Positions 27,401 to 38,750 of a stretch of DNA of 64,000 nt are shown in pieces. Position 1 is the first letter of the stretch; each line of letters opens with the position of its first letter. Source of the DNA: Cylicocyclus nassatus (Eukaryota > Nematoda > Chromadorea > Rhabditida > Strongylidae); contig CATQJL010000112.1 in the NCBI GenBank assembly GCA_958299035.1, positions 9,896,880 through 9,960,879 of the forward strand. Direction: 5' to 3'. The notes below the pieces were generated by a model that ran no database searches, had not been told where the DNA came from, and saw only the letters and a program-made list of their open reading frames with translations. A program made the position numbers and the translations under genes.

Positions 27401-30400
27401 GGACCATTGACAATCTGGAACTGGCAAGAGATGAGGCGGTTTCGCTTCTGTCATATGCAAGCGCTGCTTCGAGCGATATCACGCAGACGAACACCTTGTC
27501 GCAGTCATCGAGGAAGCTTGTTGAGACCGTGAACGAGATTGTCGAGCAGGTCGGAGTGGAACAGCCGTGGCAGAGGGAGTGTGATGCTGCGCTTAGACAG
27601 ATTCAGGTTTGTGGTTTGGTAAAGGTAAAGGTGGGCATGAGGTAATGGGGAGATTGTAGGGTATCCGTCACCTGACAGAGCATGCAAATGTACCAGTAAA
27701 CACGAACTCATACTTTGGATGCCTTGACACCATCACCGAACAGTCACGACATCTGGGCGAATCCATGACTGGCATAGCTCGCAATGCTAAGGCTATGGAT
27801 ACTCGAGCGCTCTGCACTAGTGTTAGGTAAGCCGCCATGTACCGTATGCCTAACACATACCTACCGTACACCTACCGTAACCGTTGTGCCTACTGAAATT
27901 TTTTAGACAATCCGCCGATGCTGTTTGCTCCCTAGCTGAGTCCGCATCCCAGGCAGCTTATCTGATCGGGATTTCGCACCCGAAGAGTGTCCGAGGTGAA
28001 ACCGCCATCATTGACGCAAGTCGAGTCCGACGCAGTGGGATGCTCGTACGTCAAGTTTGCGAACGTATCGAGCAGCAAAACTACACTCAGGAGCAGATAA
28101 TCGACGTAAGCCTTTTCCCTTTTTTCCACTCCTTTTTTCCAAAATCCAACTAAGATTGCCTGGTTTAGGATGCTACGGTTGTAGCCAAGCACACCTCCAA
28201 TCTGGCCAACATGTGTCGCGAGGCGTCGGAGAAGTCCCAAAACGTCAATGTCAAGAAAGAATTCATCAACTGCGCTGGAAAAGTAGCTGCCGGCACCGCT
28301 AAGTTGATCACTGCTGTGAAACAGCTTGACAGCAGACCTAGGTAAGGCCGAATTTGGAAGGCACCCCAAAAGTTGATGAGATTTGAGGCAGAACAGAACT
28401 GAGGCCCCTAATTAGGAACTTGCTCAAGTCGCGCTGCAAGAAGTGTATTACAAAGCGAGAAGATCGCTTCAGAAGATGGATGCTGCTGGGGTCGCCACGC
28501 CCACCAACAACGGGTGGTCTAGAACTGATGAACCCAGAACAGAACTGCAGAATATGAAAATGTGTTTTTCAAAGTTATTCGCGGTTTCTTGACAGTTATG
28601 GGTACTACTGAGTATAGTTTCGAGCTCATTACTTTTAGATGACCCATAATGAGGGGTGTGGCGACCCCAGCAGTATCCATCTTCTAAAGCAATTTTATTG
28701 CTTTGGAATGCCGCTTTTGCAGTGGGACTTGGGCAGTTACCTAGTTGGGGGCCTCGCTATCGTATTGCGTCAATATCTCACTAACCTCAGTTCAAACATT
28801 GCCTTTAACTATTATTGTCCTCCATGAATCTGAAGGACCCACTTTTAGTTCCGAAGCCCGTGAAGCATGCACAGTAGCCGCGCAAACCCTCCGCTCAGCT
28901 ACTGAACAACTCGAAAGCTATGTGGATAATCCGGACTTTGCCGGTATGCCAGCACGAATCAGTCCATCGGGACGTGATGCTCAAATACCGGTGCTAACAT
29001 CGACTAGACAGATGCTCGATGCTAGCTGTGAAATGATCAGGTACTCTCATTTGTTGTCCGAGAATTCCGCTCAGTTTCCATAGTAACCCATTACAGTACC
29101 GCTAAACATCTAGCTATTGCACCAATGGATGCTCCTACATGGCAACGTCTTGCTGATAATAGTAAAGAGGTAAGATTACCTAGATTTCTGGAGGGTGGGT
29201 AAATAGGTGTAAGTTTAGGTCAGCGAGTCGATCAAGAGAATGGTTAGCGCCATTCATGCAGCAGCTCCTGGACAGGCTGAAATGGATAGATGTATTCATC
29301 AGCTGGAGCAGGTACACATATTTTCTTACCCTCAAAGGCGGCGTCCAGCCAGATTCGAATACCCTTGGCTATTATCATAATGAGGTGCTGGGAGTTGAAA
29401 AAAAACTTTTTTGCAAACCCGATCTTTGAAAACTACCTAAAAAAGGATGAAATCGACTTCAAGTCATTAGAACTGTGCGCGGACCGCCCAATCCGGTGTG
29501 CTGCCCGCCCCCTTTAACGAATTTTCTCGACTTGACGCGTTTTCACATGATAGGCACAATCGAACGCATGCAGTTTAATGCGTTAATGTTTGCTTTCGAC
29601 AAGGCCAACGGCGCTGGAGCTCTCGTCCACGTTTTTTCAAAACCTAGCTTCGAAAAAAGGAATTTTGCGGATTTACGCTTTTTGAGCTCCAAATCTGAAA
29701 TCAGCTGCATGAAATGGCATGGGCAAGACAAAAAATGGAATCAAAAAATCTGCCTGGATGCTGCTTCTCAGCCATATATTATTTCAAAAAATTATTTCCG
29801 AGCCCTGTGATAGGTTTTGGAGGCCTAGTTTACCGTGGCAAAGCACCTAACTTATGTCCCTGTCTTCCAGCTCATTGTTGATGTTGAACGTAGCTCCCTT
29901 GACATGACCGGAGCCCAAAGCCAGGCATCGTCTAGCGCAACCGAGAAGAGAATCCACCAGTCCATTCTCTGCACGGCCCAGGCCCTAGCAGAGAAAGTGG
30001 ATGAGCTAAGAACTGCTGCTGTTTGCAAGGTAAATTACCGTACTTCTACCGTACCCGAGCTGAAAAAATATTCTTTCTAGGGCGAAGCTCTCCCACACTG
30101 CGTTGAAGCCCACTGGGAAACCGTCCAGCCCCTAGCTGCATCGGCTTGTGAAGCTGCTGCCATTGCCAGGGACAGTCGTCAACAAGCTGAGCTTTTCGAT
30201 AAGTGTAGAACTGTTGTGGAAGCTGAGCTACAGATGATGTACGCATGCAGAGATGCAGCTGGTAACCCTAAGGTAAACCATAGTAAAGGAAATTTTGGAA
30301 AATATGCAAAAAAAAATTTTTCAGGCCGTTGAGGCCCACTCGAGAGTTGACGAAGCAGCTGCCATGCTGAAAGATGCTTTGGATGATATAAGAAGTACTG

Positions 30401-33400
30401 TAAGCGCTATTAGCAGCGAGCAAGGTAGGTCAAAACAGTATTGGGTAGCCCTAGGAGGGTGATATGTGATTTTTTCAGGTGTCATCCAAGGAATGGTTGA
30501 GACCATCTCGCATTCCATTGCCGGTACCGATATGATGCATGTCGCTACCCAAGGAGCTTCGTTTGCTGATGCGCAGACCAAGATTACTGCTTATTTGGAA
30601 GATATTAGGTAAGTTTAGGCTCCCTTACCTCCTCCCCGCTCCCCTCTTCCCCACAACTCCTTTTATGCGCTCATTTCCAGAAGAACCGCCACTGACATGC
30701 CCTATGCCGAACCGCAATCGCTGGGTAATATGGCACTTACCATGAGTGAAAAATACCGCCTACTAGCTGAGGAAGCGAGACAGGTAGCTTTTTCTTTAAC
30801 TAGAAAAATTTCAAAATTATTTGAAAAATAAATTTCAGGCCGTCGCTGTGCTCTCATCACCAACTCTGGCCCAGAAACTCAAAGTAGCGGTACAGAAGCT
30901 TGGCACATCTTGCATTGATACCGTAAAAGTAGCTGGACAACGCAGAGCGCATCCTCAAGATGAGGTACGGTATTTCTGAAGTCACAGTAGTAGGTCGTGA
31001 TTCTGAAGAAAGTTCGTACTTTAGCGCACTCACCGTGAACTCACGGACAACTCAAGGATCGTAGTTGAAAGAGTGAATGAAGTGTTGGCATCTCTCCACG
31101 AAGGCTCTAAGGGAACTCAAGCTTGTATAAACGCTGCTAATACCGTGTCCGGAATCATTGGAGATCTTGACACGACTATACTTTTCGCTACAAGTGGAAG
31201 TTTAAATGTAGCTGGTGGAGAGCGTGATTTCAATGAGCATCGGTAAGCATACCCTAACCTTCCGGTGAAGTACGGTAGAAAAAGGTCTTTGTTTTTCCAG
31301 CGTGGCCATCATCAAAACAGCCAAAGCCCTTGTAGAAGACACTAAAGCGCTAGTTGCTGGAGCTGCTTCTAACCAAGAGCAGCTAGCAGTAGCTGCTCAG
31401 AATGCTGTCAGGACCATTGTCAACCTTTCTGATGCTGTCAAGAATGGCGCAGGAAGTCTGTCCCCCTCGAATTCTGAAGCTCAAGTGCTCGTGATCCATG
31501 CTGTTCGCGATGTGGCTGCTTCTTTGTCGGCCTTGATCCAAGCTACCAAGAATGCTTCTGGAAGATCATTGCATGATCCCGCCATGGGTCATTTGAAGGA
31601 CGCGGCAAAGGTAGGTATTGATTGGAATGAAGGAAAGGTTAATGAAACAAAATGAAAGTATTTCAGACTATGGTCTCGAATGTCACTTCGCTTCTGAAGA
31701 TTGTGAAGACAGTAGAAGATAAGACACAACAAGGTACAAGGGCTCTAGAAGCTGCTATCGATGCCATTGGCATTGAAATCAAGGTTTGTTTGCTTTTTAA
31801 AGTTTTTTTGCTCTTTTAACTATCTTCGGAAGCTTGATTTTCCAGAAATTTGTAAAAATAGGACTCAACTTTGTTTGATTTCTAGATTTCATCTTTTGAG
31901 AATCAAAAAAATGAAGACTCCAAATTCCATTTTTTCCGTCAGCAGTTGGCTTTAAAACAAAAGTACTTGCGGCCACAGAATTTCTTTTTTGAGAGGGAAA
32001 TTGAGCCAAAAAAATTTTTTCACTAAAAGATCAATTTTTAAAGGAATTCAAGGTATGAAATAGAAACAATTTGATTATCCAAAAAAAATGTGCCCTGCTC
32101 ATTTTAATTTTTTATATGCAGCATTTTTGTAATCACTCCCCCTCCACTCCCCATGCGTACTGCCAACCAAGTTGTAAAGAATGGCTTTTTTGATTCTGAG
32201 AGAATGCAGTTACTACATCTGGCCCTGCAAATATTGAGAGGCCCTTTGCTGATTTCTTTTGGTTTTCTCGTATGCCCCTGATTACCAAAAACTTCTCTTT
32301 TTTATCAGAAAATTGACTTTGTGGAAATTGCAGAATAAAAACACCCTTTTCCAGTCGTACGATCACGAAACTGGCGAGGGTACATCCGGACCATCTGGAG
32401 CCACACCGGAACATCTAGCACGCGCCACTAAGCGCGTCACCGACGCGACAACTCGTCTCGCAGGCGCCGCTCAGACCCTACAGCAAAGCGACGTGATAGC
32501 TGCCGCCAATCTGGCACGAGCTGCCGTCAGCGAGCTACTTATAGTGTCACGAGCTGCGGCTGCTGATGCAGATTCGGCTGAGGCTCGGTATAGGACACTG
32601 GACTCGGGCAGGGAGGTTGCTGCGCAGGTGAGTCGTGCAAGAGCTTTCATGGTTGAATTTTTTTTGACATTTCCAATTTTTTCAGGTCCGTGGGTTGCTT
32701 GTGGCTCTGCACACTGTCCTAGCTCGCAATGCGGACCAATCGTCACGCCAACTTCTTCTTGATGCCTCTAGGGGTGTAGCTAAGGCGGTCAAGGACCTAA
32801 TCGGGTGCAGCGAACTGCTCAAGGTAAATCCCTTTGTGTAGAATCTTTCGACGCAACAAAACCACTTATGAAATCAGTAGACACCAGAAAACCATTATAT
32901 AAGTTTTTCTTTCAGGGTGATACCTGGGCCGACCATTCCGACCCCACTATCATAGCTGAAAACGAGCTTATGGGTGCAGCCAGCTCTATCGAAGCAGCTG
33001 CTGTGAAATTGGCCGAACTTCGTCCACGTGTCCAAGCTACGGTCGGTCTCAAATTCTCAATTTTATTTTCTCTACGCAATTCTCCTTGCTTCGCTCTTCT
33101 TCTACCCATCTGCTTATTTGCCATCTACTTGGCGCACACCTTCACACCACCTCCTTCCGCCACCGCCACTGCCACCACCGCCTTCGCTACCGCCACCACC
33201 GCCTCCGCCACTATCACCGTCACACCCATCCTCTACTACCGTGACCGCTTTAGCTTTGATATGTCTGGTATTCTTGGGTTCATTGTCAACCAGAACTATT
33301 AGACATATCGAAGATCGGGCGTGCCCTACCTTGGACCCTTTGCTTCAACATCCTCTTTCTTTGACGCAGTACTTTTCACCTAGATTGAAGTATTTTTGGT

Positions 33401-35208
33401 AATGTGAAATTTTCAGAAAACCGATGAGAATTTAGCGTTTGATGAGCAAATTCTTAGCGCAGCTAAGTCTATCACTGCTGCGGTACAAACGCTTGTCAAA
33501 GCTGCATCATCAGCTCAACGAGAACTCATTGCGCAAGGTGAGCTCATACACTTTGTTTTTCTCGTCAGGACCCACTGGTTCAATTGTTTTGGTCACGTAA
33601 AATTGAAAAAAAATGATTTAAGGTCGCCTTGATTCTCATCCACAGCAACACAGTGAAGATTATCAGTGGTCAGAGGTAAGCGGTGCCACACGGCATAGTC
33701 GAGTTTCATAATTCAGTGTGTGCAAATGCACTCACTAGCCATATTGGGCGTAAAATCGCGGTCACCATCCGCAGCAGAGCCGCAGTGCATACATACATCG
33801 TGAAAATTTGTCACCAAGTTTTCATTTTGATGCATGGAAAGTAGATTATAATCGTCACTAGTAATTCAGTTTGATCGAAAACTTGTAAAAAGACATTAAA
33901 CAACACTTTTGATGAAAAAATTTTCTCTGCTCAATTAGTTTCGGGACCTTTACTAGGGTACATTGTGGGTTTGTGCATCTTACAAGATTACTAAATTTCT
34001 CAACTGTGTTTTGGCTAGATTTTTCTTGATTTTTCACATCTATAGGGTCTCATCAGTGCTGCCCGATTTGTTGTCGCAGCTGTACATCAACTATGTGAAG
34101 CAGCTAACGCTCTTGTACAAGGCCAAGCAAGCGAAGAAAAACTGATCTCTGCTGCTAAACAGGTGATTTTTCACTTTTCTCTCACATAATTCATTATTGA
34201 TTTTATTGATTGAAGGTGGCGGCGTCTACTGCTCAACTGCTTGTGGCCTGTAATGTTAAGGCTGATATGGATAGTCAAGCACGACGACGACTCCAGGCTG
34301 CTGGTCACGCTGTGAAGGTATTCAAACTCTTCTAAATTTTTTTAGGCAGGGATAAAGTATTCTTAGAAGGAATCAATCTCCTTCATAAAATTTTAATCTT
34401 GCTGTCTACGTAATTGCACTGCAGGTTTAAAATTTCATAACAGAATTAAAATAAATGTTTATCGTATACTTTGCATCGAACTTCAAAAATTACGTTTTGT
34501 GCTAGAGCTTGGGAGCCATAGTCAATTTGTAAAATAGATCGGGAACCTGGTGAGCAAATGGTGCGCGCTAAATGACGGGCAGTTGACACAAGTTGTCCCG
34601 TAAGCGAAATTTGGCAATCACGGCAAATTTGCAATAAAGAGCTCTCTTCCTGTTCCTGATACGGAGCCATCCTTGAGAATACTTTTTTTGCCAATAGGGG
34701 AGATTACGCGCTACCTCGTTGGCTACTATTCCTATAGCTTACGCGACACCAAGTGACAAATGCCCATCATTTAGTGCGCCGCGATTTCAGCGATTCCTCT
34801 AGGTCGGTTTACAGGTCAATTTAAAGGAATAGAATATTATAGGGGACACTTAGTTTGAAAATCAATAGAACTTTTTAAATTTATTCTTGGAATCCGTGCG
34901 CACTAAAACATTTGCATTTCTCTGAAAATCATTTCCAGACTGCAACCGAACGATTGGTCAGCTCAGCTCGACAAAATGTCATCGAAGATGAGCGTAACAT
35001 CGTAATTTCTGATCGCCTCGTTAGCGGCATCGCCCAGGTACAGTAGCTCTCACCCGCTACCGTACCCCTGAACAAATTATTTTTTGTGTAGGTCATGGAC
35101 GCCCAAGAGCAAGTGTTGCGCAAGGAAAAGGAACTCGTCCATGCTCGGGAACGCTTAGCAAACCTGAACAAAGCTCGATATGAACGAGGAGTGTCACCCG
35201 AAGAGTAG
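1950..35208 (+). CDS. tln-1: talin, complete 52-exon gene (span)
   Basis: Talin is the cytoplasmic adaptor that binds integrin beta tails and links them to F-actin and vinculin at adhesion sites; in nematodes it acts at muscle dense bodies. I could join 52 exons in frame, with GT donors and AG acceptors throughout, into 7611 nt (2536 aa plus stop TAG at 35206). Human talin-1 is about 2540 aa, so the gene is full length with no frameshift. Order: FERM head (F0-F3, about residues 1-445), linker (446-501), alanine-rich helical rod (about 502-2292), I/LWEQ module and C-terminal dimerisation helix (2293-2536). The ATG at 1950 starts [10 protein letters not shown], the expected F0 start. Intron 1 is the longest (4.16 kb); many others are 50-100 bp. 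No AATAAA was found close downstream. Exon lists are given in the five block entries that follow. Confidence 0.97.
2080..6240 (+). other. talin intron 1 (4.16 kb)
   Basis: This long first intron separates the first 43 codons from the rest. It holds a 14-base G run at 2188-2201, an 11-base C run at 4763-4773, a CCGTA/TACGG-rich patch near 2430-2470 and two GC-richer islands (about 3180-3660 and 4690-5000). First introns of this size in nematodes often carry enhancers, but I see no site that I can name. An antisense coding-like segment (3186-3488) is listed separately. Confidence 0.5.
3186..3488 (-). other. antisense coding-like segment in talin intron 1 (doubtful)
   Basis: On the - strand a pyrimidine-rich stretch ending TTTTCAG (to plus position 3489) is followed by two overlapping open frames. 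One runs from the acceptor for about 50 codons and includes [17 protein letters not shown]. The other, 3186-3386, starts with ATG and includes [16 protein letters not shown]. Both have protein-like composition, but they are in different frames and match no family I recognise. It may be part of a nested gene, a pseudogene fragment or chance. Confidence 0.15.
9600..10010. repeat. duplicated repeat unit in talin intron 7
   Basis: Two copies of about 90 bp in the same orientation, at about 9605-9695 and 9915-10000, share the core AGCTAAGC..GTGCAGCGCGGC followed by GAGCGG(G)CGGCTAT and are about 310 bp apart. This looks like two solo copies of an interspersed repeat or one tandemly duplicated unit. 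The intron (9179-11020) shows no coding signal. Confidence 0.55.
13049..13640. other. GC-rich block in talin intron 9
   Basis: About 600 bp of clearly higher GC content sits in an otherwise AT-rich intron, ending roughly 130 bp before exon 10. It has GGCGG/CCGCC clusters (13260-13330) and a 12-base C run at 13607-13618. Open frames occur on both strands over the same bases, which is typical of GC bias rather than coding. It may be an internal regulatory or promoter region, or an inserted repeat. Confidence 0.35.
15439..18387 (+). other. talin intron 12 (2.95 kb)
   Basis: This intron separates the head-linker exons from the rod. It contains 12-base C runs at 15729-15740 and 17716-17727 and otherwise AT-rich DNA. 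Open frames on + at 16150-16389 and 16416-16877 are rich in F, L and K, lack recognisable domains and are judged non-coding. No element with clear inverted repeats was seen. Confidence 0.5.
18388..23790 (+). CDS. tln-1: talin exons 13-22: first rod bundles
   Basis: Exons: 18388-18548, 18629-18707, 18786-18919, 18976-19054, 19274-19437, 22569-22740, 22800-22907, 22961-23083, 23373-23543, 23599-23790. They encode residues about 502-962, corresponding by alignment to rod bundles R1-R4. Recognisable talin stretches include [20 protein letters not shown] (exon 18) and the Ala-rich [12 protein letters not shown] at the end of exon 22. In the family this part of the rod carries mechanosensitive vinculin-binding helices. 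Exon 18 follows a 3.1-kb intron. The start of exon 19 was set at 22800 because the open frame to its left has no usable AG in phase; this gives a 59-bp intron. Confidence 0.94.
19438..22568 (+). other. talin intron 17 (3.13 kb)
   Basis: The intron starts with a patch of GCGGAAGTT/GCGAAAGTTC-like imperfect repeats (19615-19790), continues into a GC-richer stretch and the minisatellite at 20215-20890, then a C/T-rich region to about 21400 and finally AT-rich DNA. The 227-codon open frame at 20863-21546 is rich in S, R, P and L with no domain, and I regard it as non-coding. Confidence 0.5.
20215..20890 (+). repeat. degenerate minisatellite of a TTGCTGCCAAC-like unit
   Basis: Within talin intron 17, imperfect copies of an 11-base unit of the type TTGCTGCCAAC (variants TTGCTGCCACT, TCGCTGCGACG, TTGCTAATCAC) recur for about 670 bp, interrupted by non-repeat DNA and a 13-base C run at 20740-20752. 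The strand asymmetry (CTGCC on +) is strong. Open frames across it, such as 20052-20384, are a by-product of the repeat. Confidence 0.7.
23155..23292. repeat. small inverted repeat in talin intron 20
   Basis: The arms CCAGCGCCGTGCC (left) and GGCACGGCAC..GGCGCTGG (right) can pair around a short GC-rich centre. The block is about 130 bp and GC-rich compared with the surrounding intron. It may be a MITE-like insertion; no target duplication was identified. Confidence 0.4.
24198..24387. mobile_element. MITE-like element, family A, copy 1 (talin intron 22)
   Basis: Inverted termini of about 30 bp contain the shared core CAACTGGCTTGGCGGCTGGA, with the reverse complement near 24350-24375. The element is about 190 bp and non-coding. 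The same termini bound a second copy at 60011-60139 in a PFKFB intron, so this is a dispersed family. No transposase is present. Confidence 0.75.
25666..29311 (+). CDS. tln-1: talin exons 23-34: middle rod
   Basis: Exons: 25666-25739, 25896-25986, 26045-26242, 26299-26570, 26670-26772, 27118-27606, 27660-27826, 27907-28105, 28169-28341, 28849-29040, 29097-29169, 29219-29311. They encode residues about 963-1670. Exon 28 is the largest of the gene (489 bp). Landmarks shared with vertebrate talin are [16 protein letters not shown] with [18 protein letters not shown] and PGQAEMDRC. The exon 26/27 junction uses TTTTTTAG at 26669; this choice keeps both the phase and the alignment length. Alignment across the exon 22/23 junction shows no missing residues, so no further exon is needed in the 1.9-kb intron between them. 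Confidence 0.93.
28401..28755. mobile_element. MITE-like element with about 100-bp inverted arms (talin intron 31)
   Basis: The left end GAGGCCCCTAATTAGG and the right end CCTAGTTGGGGGCCTC are inverted copies. Pairing continues inward through GAAGATGGATGCTGCTGGGG and its counterpart CCCCAGCAGTATCCATCTTC. It fills most of the intron between exons 31 and 32. There is no coding capacity, so it is a foldback/MITE-type insertion. Confidence 0.75.
29871..33041 (+). CDS. tln-1: talin exons 35-46: distal rod
   Basis: Exons: 29871-30029, 30081-30272, 30325-30424, 30479-30608, 30681-30783, 30839-30964, 31025-31242, 31301-31610, 31667-31783, 32355-32627, 32686-32823, 32916-33041. They encode residues about 1671-2334. 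Strongly conserved stretches are [20 protein letters not shown] with [12 protein letters not shown] (exon 41), [16 protein letters not shown] (exon 42) and [10 protein letters not shown] with [14 protein letters not shown] (exon 43). In vertebrate talin this region includes the second integrin-binding site and is followed by the C-terminal actin-binding module. Exon 46 (residues 2293-2334) opens that module with [20 protein letters not shown]. Confidence 0.95.
33417..35208 (+). CDS. tln-1: talin exons 47-52: I/LWEQ actin-binding module and dimer helix
   Basis: Exons: 33417-33537, 33623-33675, 34046-34162, 34216-34317, 34939-35037, 35092-35208. They encode residues 2335-2536. The I/LWEQ (THATCH) signature is clear: [12 protein letters not shown], then [48 protein letters not shown] and [20 protein letters not shown]. 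The final helix [17 protein letters not shown] matches the talin dimerisation helix. The short C-terminal tail GVSPEE differs from the vertebrate end. Exon 50 uses a weak acceptor (ATTGATTGAAG), but phase and conservation fix it. Confidence 0.97.
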
Positions 35209-35830
35209 AAACGAATCTTACTCACTTTCGTAGTTATCAGGATGCCGCTGTCAAGCATGGATCCAACCATGTGATTCAAAGTGGGGTCCTGTCATAACCA
35301 TGACATTGAGATTGTATATATTCCAACGTTGTTGACTGTTTCTCGCTTCTATTTGAATATATCCAGACATATCGCAGGCCATAGTCAATTCTTATGCGAG
35401 CTAATTTAGCTAATTGCTCGTCATAACCTCCCTTGTGCCTTTACATAACTCGCCGACCAAGTTACAATGCTGACCAACCACTGCTACTTATTTATCTCTC
35501 TACGGTTTATTTATTGCGACCAACACATTAAGATCCTTATGCTCAACGCACATATCGCGTGTCATTTATACTACTCGACTGGAAAGCTTTTTGAAACAGC
35601 GTTTTTATTCTCATGCATTTTAACTTATTATCGGCTGCTTGTGAACGCTGTTGATTGATGAATGAAAGTTCTATTTCTAATTGTAAGTGATATATCTATG
35701 CCGAAGGAATTACAATTACAAAAGGCGAAAGAATCTTGAGAAAATTCCCATCAAAGTTGTTTTGTATCATAGATCGAATACTCTATGATACACAGATCGC
35801 TTGAAATCATTATATTCTTGTTTCACTACC
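35209..35830 (+). other. talin 3' flank
   Basis: AT-rich sequence follows the talin stop. No canonical AATAAA was seen in the first 500 bases; AATATA at 35356-35361 is a possible variant polyadenylation signal. No other gene signal is visible before the retrotransposon tail. Confidence 0.35.
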
Positions 35831-35831
35831 G

Positions 35832-38750
35832 AATTTACTTATTGCTAGATACTTACTTAAATGGTCCGGCTTCACGTGATGTGCGTGCCCTAGCGCTGAA
35901 GTTTTTATTTATCCTTGTCCCTCGCTTCAGACGTTCACGATCTTCTTGGTTTACGTCGGTGGCAGCGTCCACGAGTTCCAGCAGCAAAAATGGTATCCAG
36001 CTAATTTCTCAGCTCTTCCATGCGTACCACGAACACGTCTGTCCATCTCATTAGATTCCTTAGGGACGTTTTGCTTCCCGAGGAATCCACTCTGATGTTC
36101 TTAGTGTCCAACTGTCGTCCGTACTTCTCATAATTTGACCAGCCAGCCCATCGATGCTTTGCTTTCGCAATGTATTCTGCTGGGTCACGAAAACGAGACA
36201 TCTTTCTCATATTCGTATGCGAAGTCCGACAAGATGTTGTTTGTCGGGTCATCTTCAGAGGACTGCGTTCGAGCGCTCTGTGGATGATCTGTAAAGATTT
36301 CGACGTGGCTGCAGTGTTGGCCCAAGTCAGCTTCGTAACAGAGCGTTGGGAGAACGTTTGAGTTGAATAGGTGCGCACGAAATTCCGGGTCCGTCAGTTA
36401 GTCGGTAACTTTCTTCAAAGGCACGAAGGCGGCCCAGGCTGCTCTTTTTCTCCTGTTAAGTTCTTCCCTCAAGTCGTTCTCCATGTTCATCGTCCGAGTA
36501 CACGTAAGAAGACGTCTCCATGATAAGCGTGCCTTTCAATCCCATTTCTGCATTTTCGCAAAAGACGTTCTTCATGGACTGAGTTTTCTTCCGATTTCTT
36601 CGCAATCCGACCTTCTTCCCTATTTCGTTTAGTTCCTTCAACATCGTCTCTGCTTTAGTGGTACTGCTCGAGAATAGAACGATGTCGTCCGCAAAACGAA
36701 GGTTCGACAGGTCTTCCACTTATGCCTCTCTCGTCCCGTCCAGTGATTTCATCACCCACTGCAAGGCTGCGAGATGGTGTCGCCTTGTCGGACCCGCTTT
36801 CCAACTGGGATGGTCAGGAACGATGAACAGCTGAATCGTCGTTGTACAGTCCTTGTAGCAGTCGGCTAGTGTCCTCAGGTAAGCCGCTTCTACTCCTTGA
36901 TCGACTAGCGCTGGGAGAATGGCGTTGATTTCGACGCTGTCAAAGGCTTTCTCGTAGTCGACGAAGGTTAGGACGAGAGGCAGTCGGTACTCCCGGCGAC
37001 TTCTATGACCTCGAAACCGTCTGGATGTGGTCCATGCAGCTGAATCCCTTGCAAAATCCAGCTTGTACTTGAGGTTGGGCTTCATCCAATGTTTTAGATA
37101 TGCGAGCGAGGATAACCTTCATGAAAAGCTTGTACAGTATACACGGCGGGCATATCGGACGGTAGTTCCGAAGATCCTCTCATTCACCCTTTTTGAAGAG
37201 ACGGTTTTTGACGTTCTCCACCGGTCGGTAATCCTTTCCTTTTGAAGATAAAATGTAAGGTGCAACGCGAGAATCTCCGCGAGAATCTCTAGACGTTGTC
37301 TTCCGGCTCGCAGAAATTCGGCGGAAACATGGTCTATAGAGCAGTGGACATCTTTATGGTTTTCTTTTTTCGGCTGTTTCCAGTATCTTTGCTTGCCTGT
37401 ACTTCCTGAGATCCTCATGCAAAGCTGTTCTGCAACTGGCGTTAGATATCAGTCGATCGAGATGAGTTGCACTCGGATCTTGCCTCCATGATCTCCTTCT
37501 TTCGGGTAATTCCTTGGTGGTCTTCGGAAAGCGTTCCAAGTTCTTCTCGGAAATCACTAAGGCGCACTCTCCCTCACGCTCGCAATTCTTCTAGAATCCG
37601 GTCATAGTCATACGTTGGGTCCTCCTCGATAGGCCAGTCCTATTTAATATGAGCTCTTCCAGCCTATTGCTGTCATAAACGACATTCTTCCTTCTTGCGG
37701 CATTGTGGCAGACCTTCTTTCCCAGCTTTCAACTGAATCGTACCTCTACTCGAAAGAGGCAGTGATCGGAGCCACTGAAGGATGGAACTACTGAGGACGA
37801 GCAAGCTCCACCTTCGGTTGGTGAAAATGTGGTCGATCTCTGCATGTTTCGTTCCGTTTTTGTTTCGTTCGCATGTCCACCGGCGATGTTCTTCTTTCAT
37901 GTAGATGATTCCCACGGAAAAGTCTTGCGGCGGAGAGAAGCTGAAGAAGACGGTTGCCGTTTTCGTTGCGGAGACCATATTGAAACTCGCCAACCCTTCA
38001 TTCCTTTTCTAGTGGCATCCGATCTTTGCGTTGAAGTCTCCCACAACAAACTTGTGGAAGGACTGCCGTTGCGGACGACCTCCTCCGCGTCTTCGTAGAA
38101 AGTATCCAGTTGTTAATCGTAGCTGCTGATGTTGGAGAGTAGCAGCTGATAATGCTAATGGTCTTCTGACATCGAGGTGTAGTCGTAGGATGGCTAGTCA
38201 AGGTGATAGAATCTCATGCGAATCTATAAGATGGACGATAGTTCAGTGAACGACAAAGTCAACGCCTCCAACGTTTCCTGATGGAACCTTTTCACCACAA
38301 ATTTCCCATCACTCATCTGTCGCACGTCCTTCTTCTTAGATTTCGTATCCTGCAGAGCGATGATGCGTACTTGATGTGCTCTGCACGCGTCGAGCAGAAC
38401 GTGGAGGTCGGCGTTTGTGGAGACTGTCCTGGCGTTGTAGGTGCAGAGGATGAGGCAGTCTCCATGGCGTGTCATCCGGGCAGAGTGCCGTTTTTTTAGC
38501 CAAAAGGCGCCTTAAGGACCCTGACATCTCTTGCTACCACCCGGCGTCGTAAGCGAGATTCGAGTTGGCGGAGTAATGGAAGTTGTTATAAGAGCAGACT
38601 TACTAGGCCTTTGATTTCCCGGGCAATTTAACCCCGGGCGTGAAGGGAAGACTGCCTAGCGATCAGGAAGCCAGATGGCGGGGGTTCTGGCCAAGCGCTT
38701 ATAGCTAGCTGGGAATCCGATCCGGCCGAAACCTCCCATGGTAGGAGCCG
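35832..38750 (-). mobile_element. decayed RTE-type non-LTR retrotransposon, copy 1
   Basis: Read on the - strand, it has an apurinic-type endonuclease start (38475-38224; CTYNARTVSTNADLH, then [20 protein letters not shown]) followed by a broken reverse transcriptase: FVDYEKAFDSVE near 36965-36930 and the catalytic FADD box near 36695-36684 (LRFADDIVLF). The downstream part still shows the RMEELRN-like tail. The 3' end is a short TTAAGTAAGT tail at about 35848-35860, the simple tandem tail typical of RTE elements. Stops and frameshifts separate at least five open segments, so it cannot be active. Homology with the second copy (43650-46838) begins near 38745, giving the 5' limit used. Confidence 0.9.
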
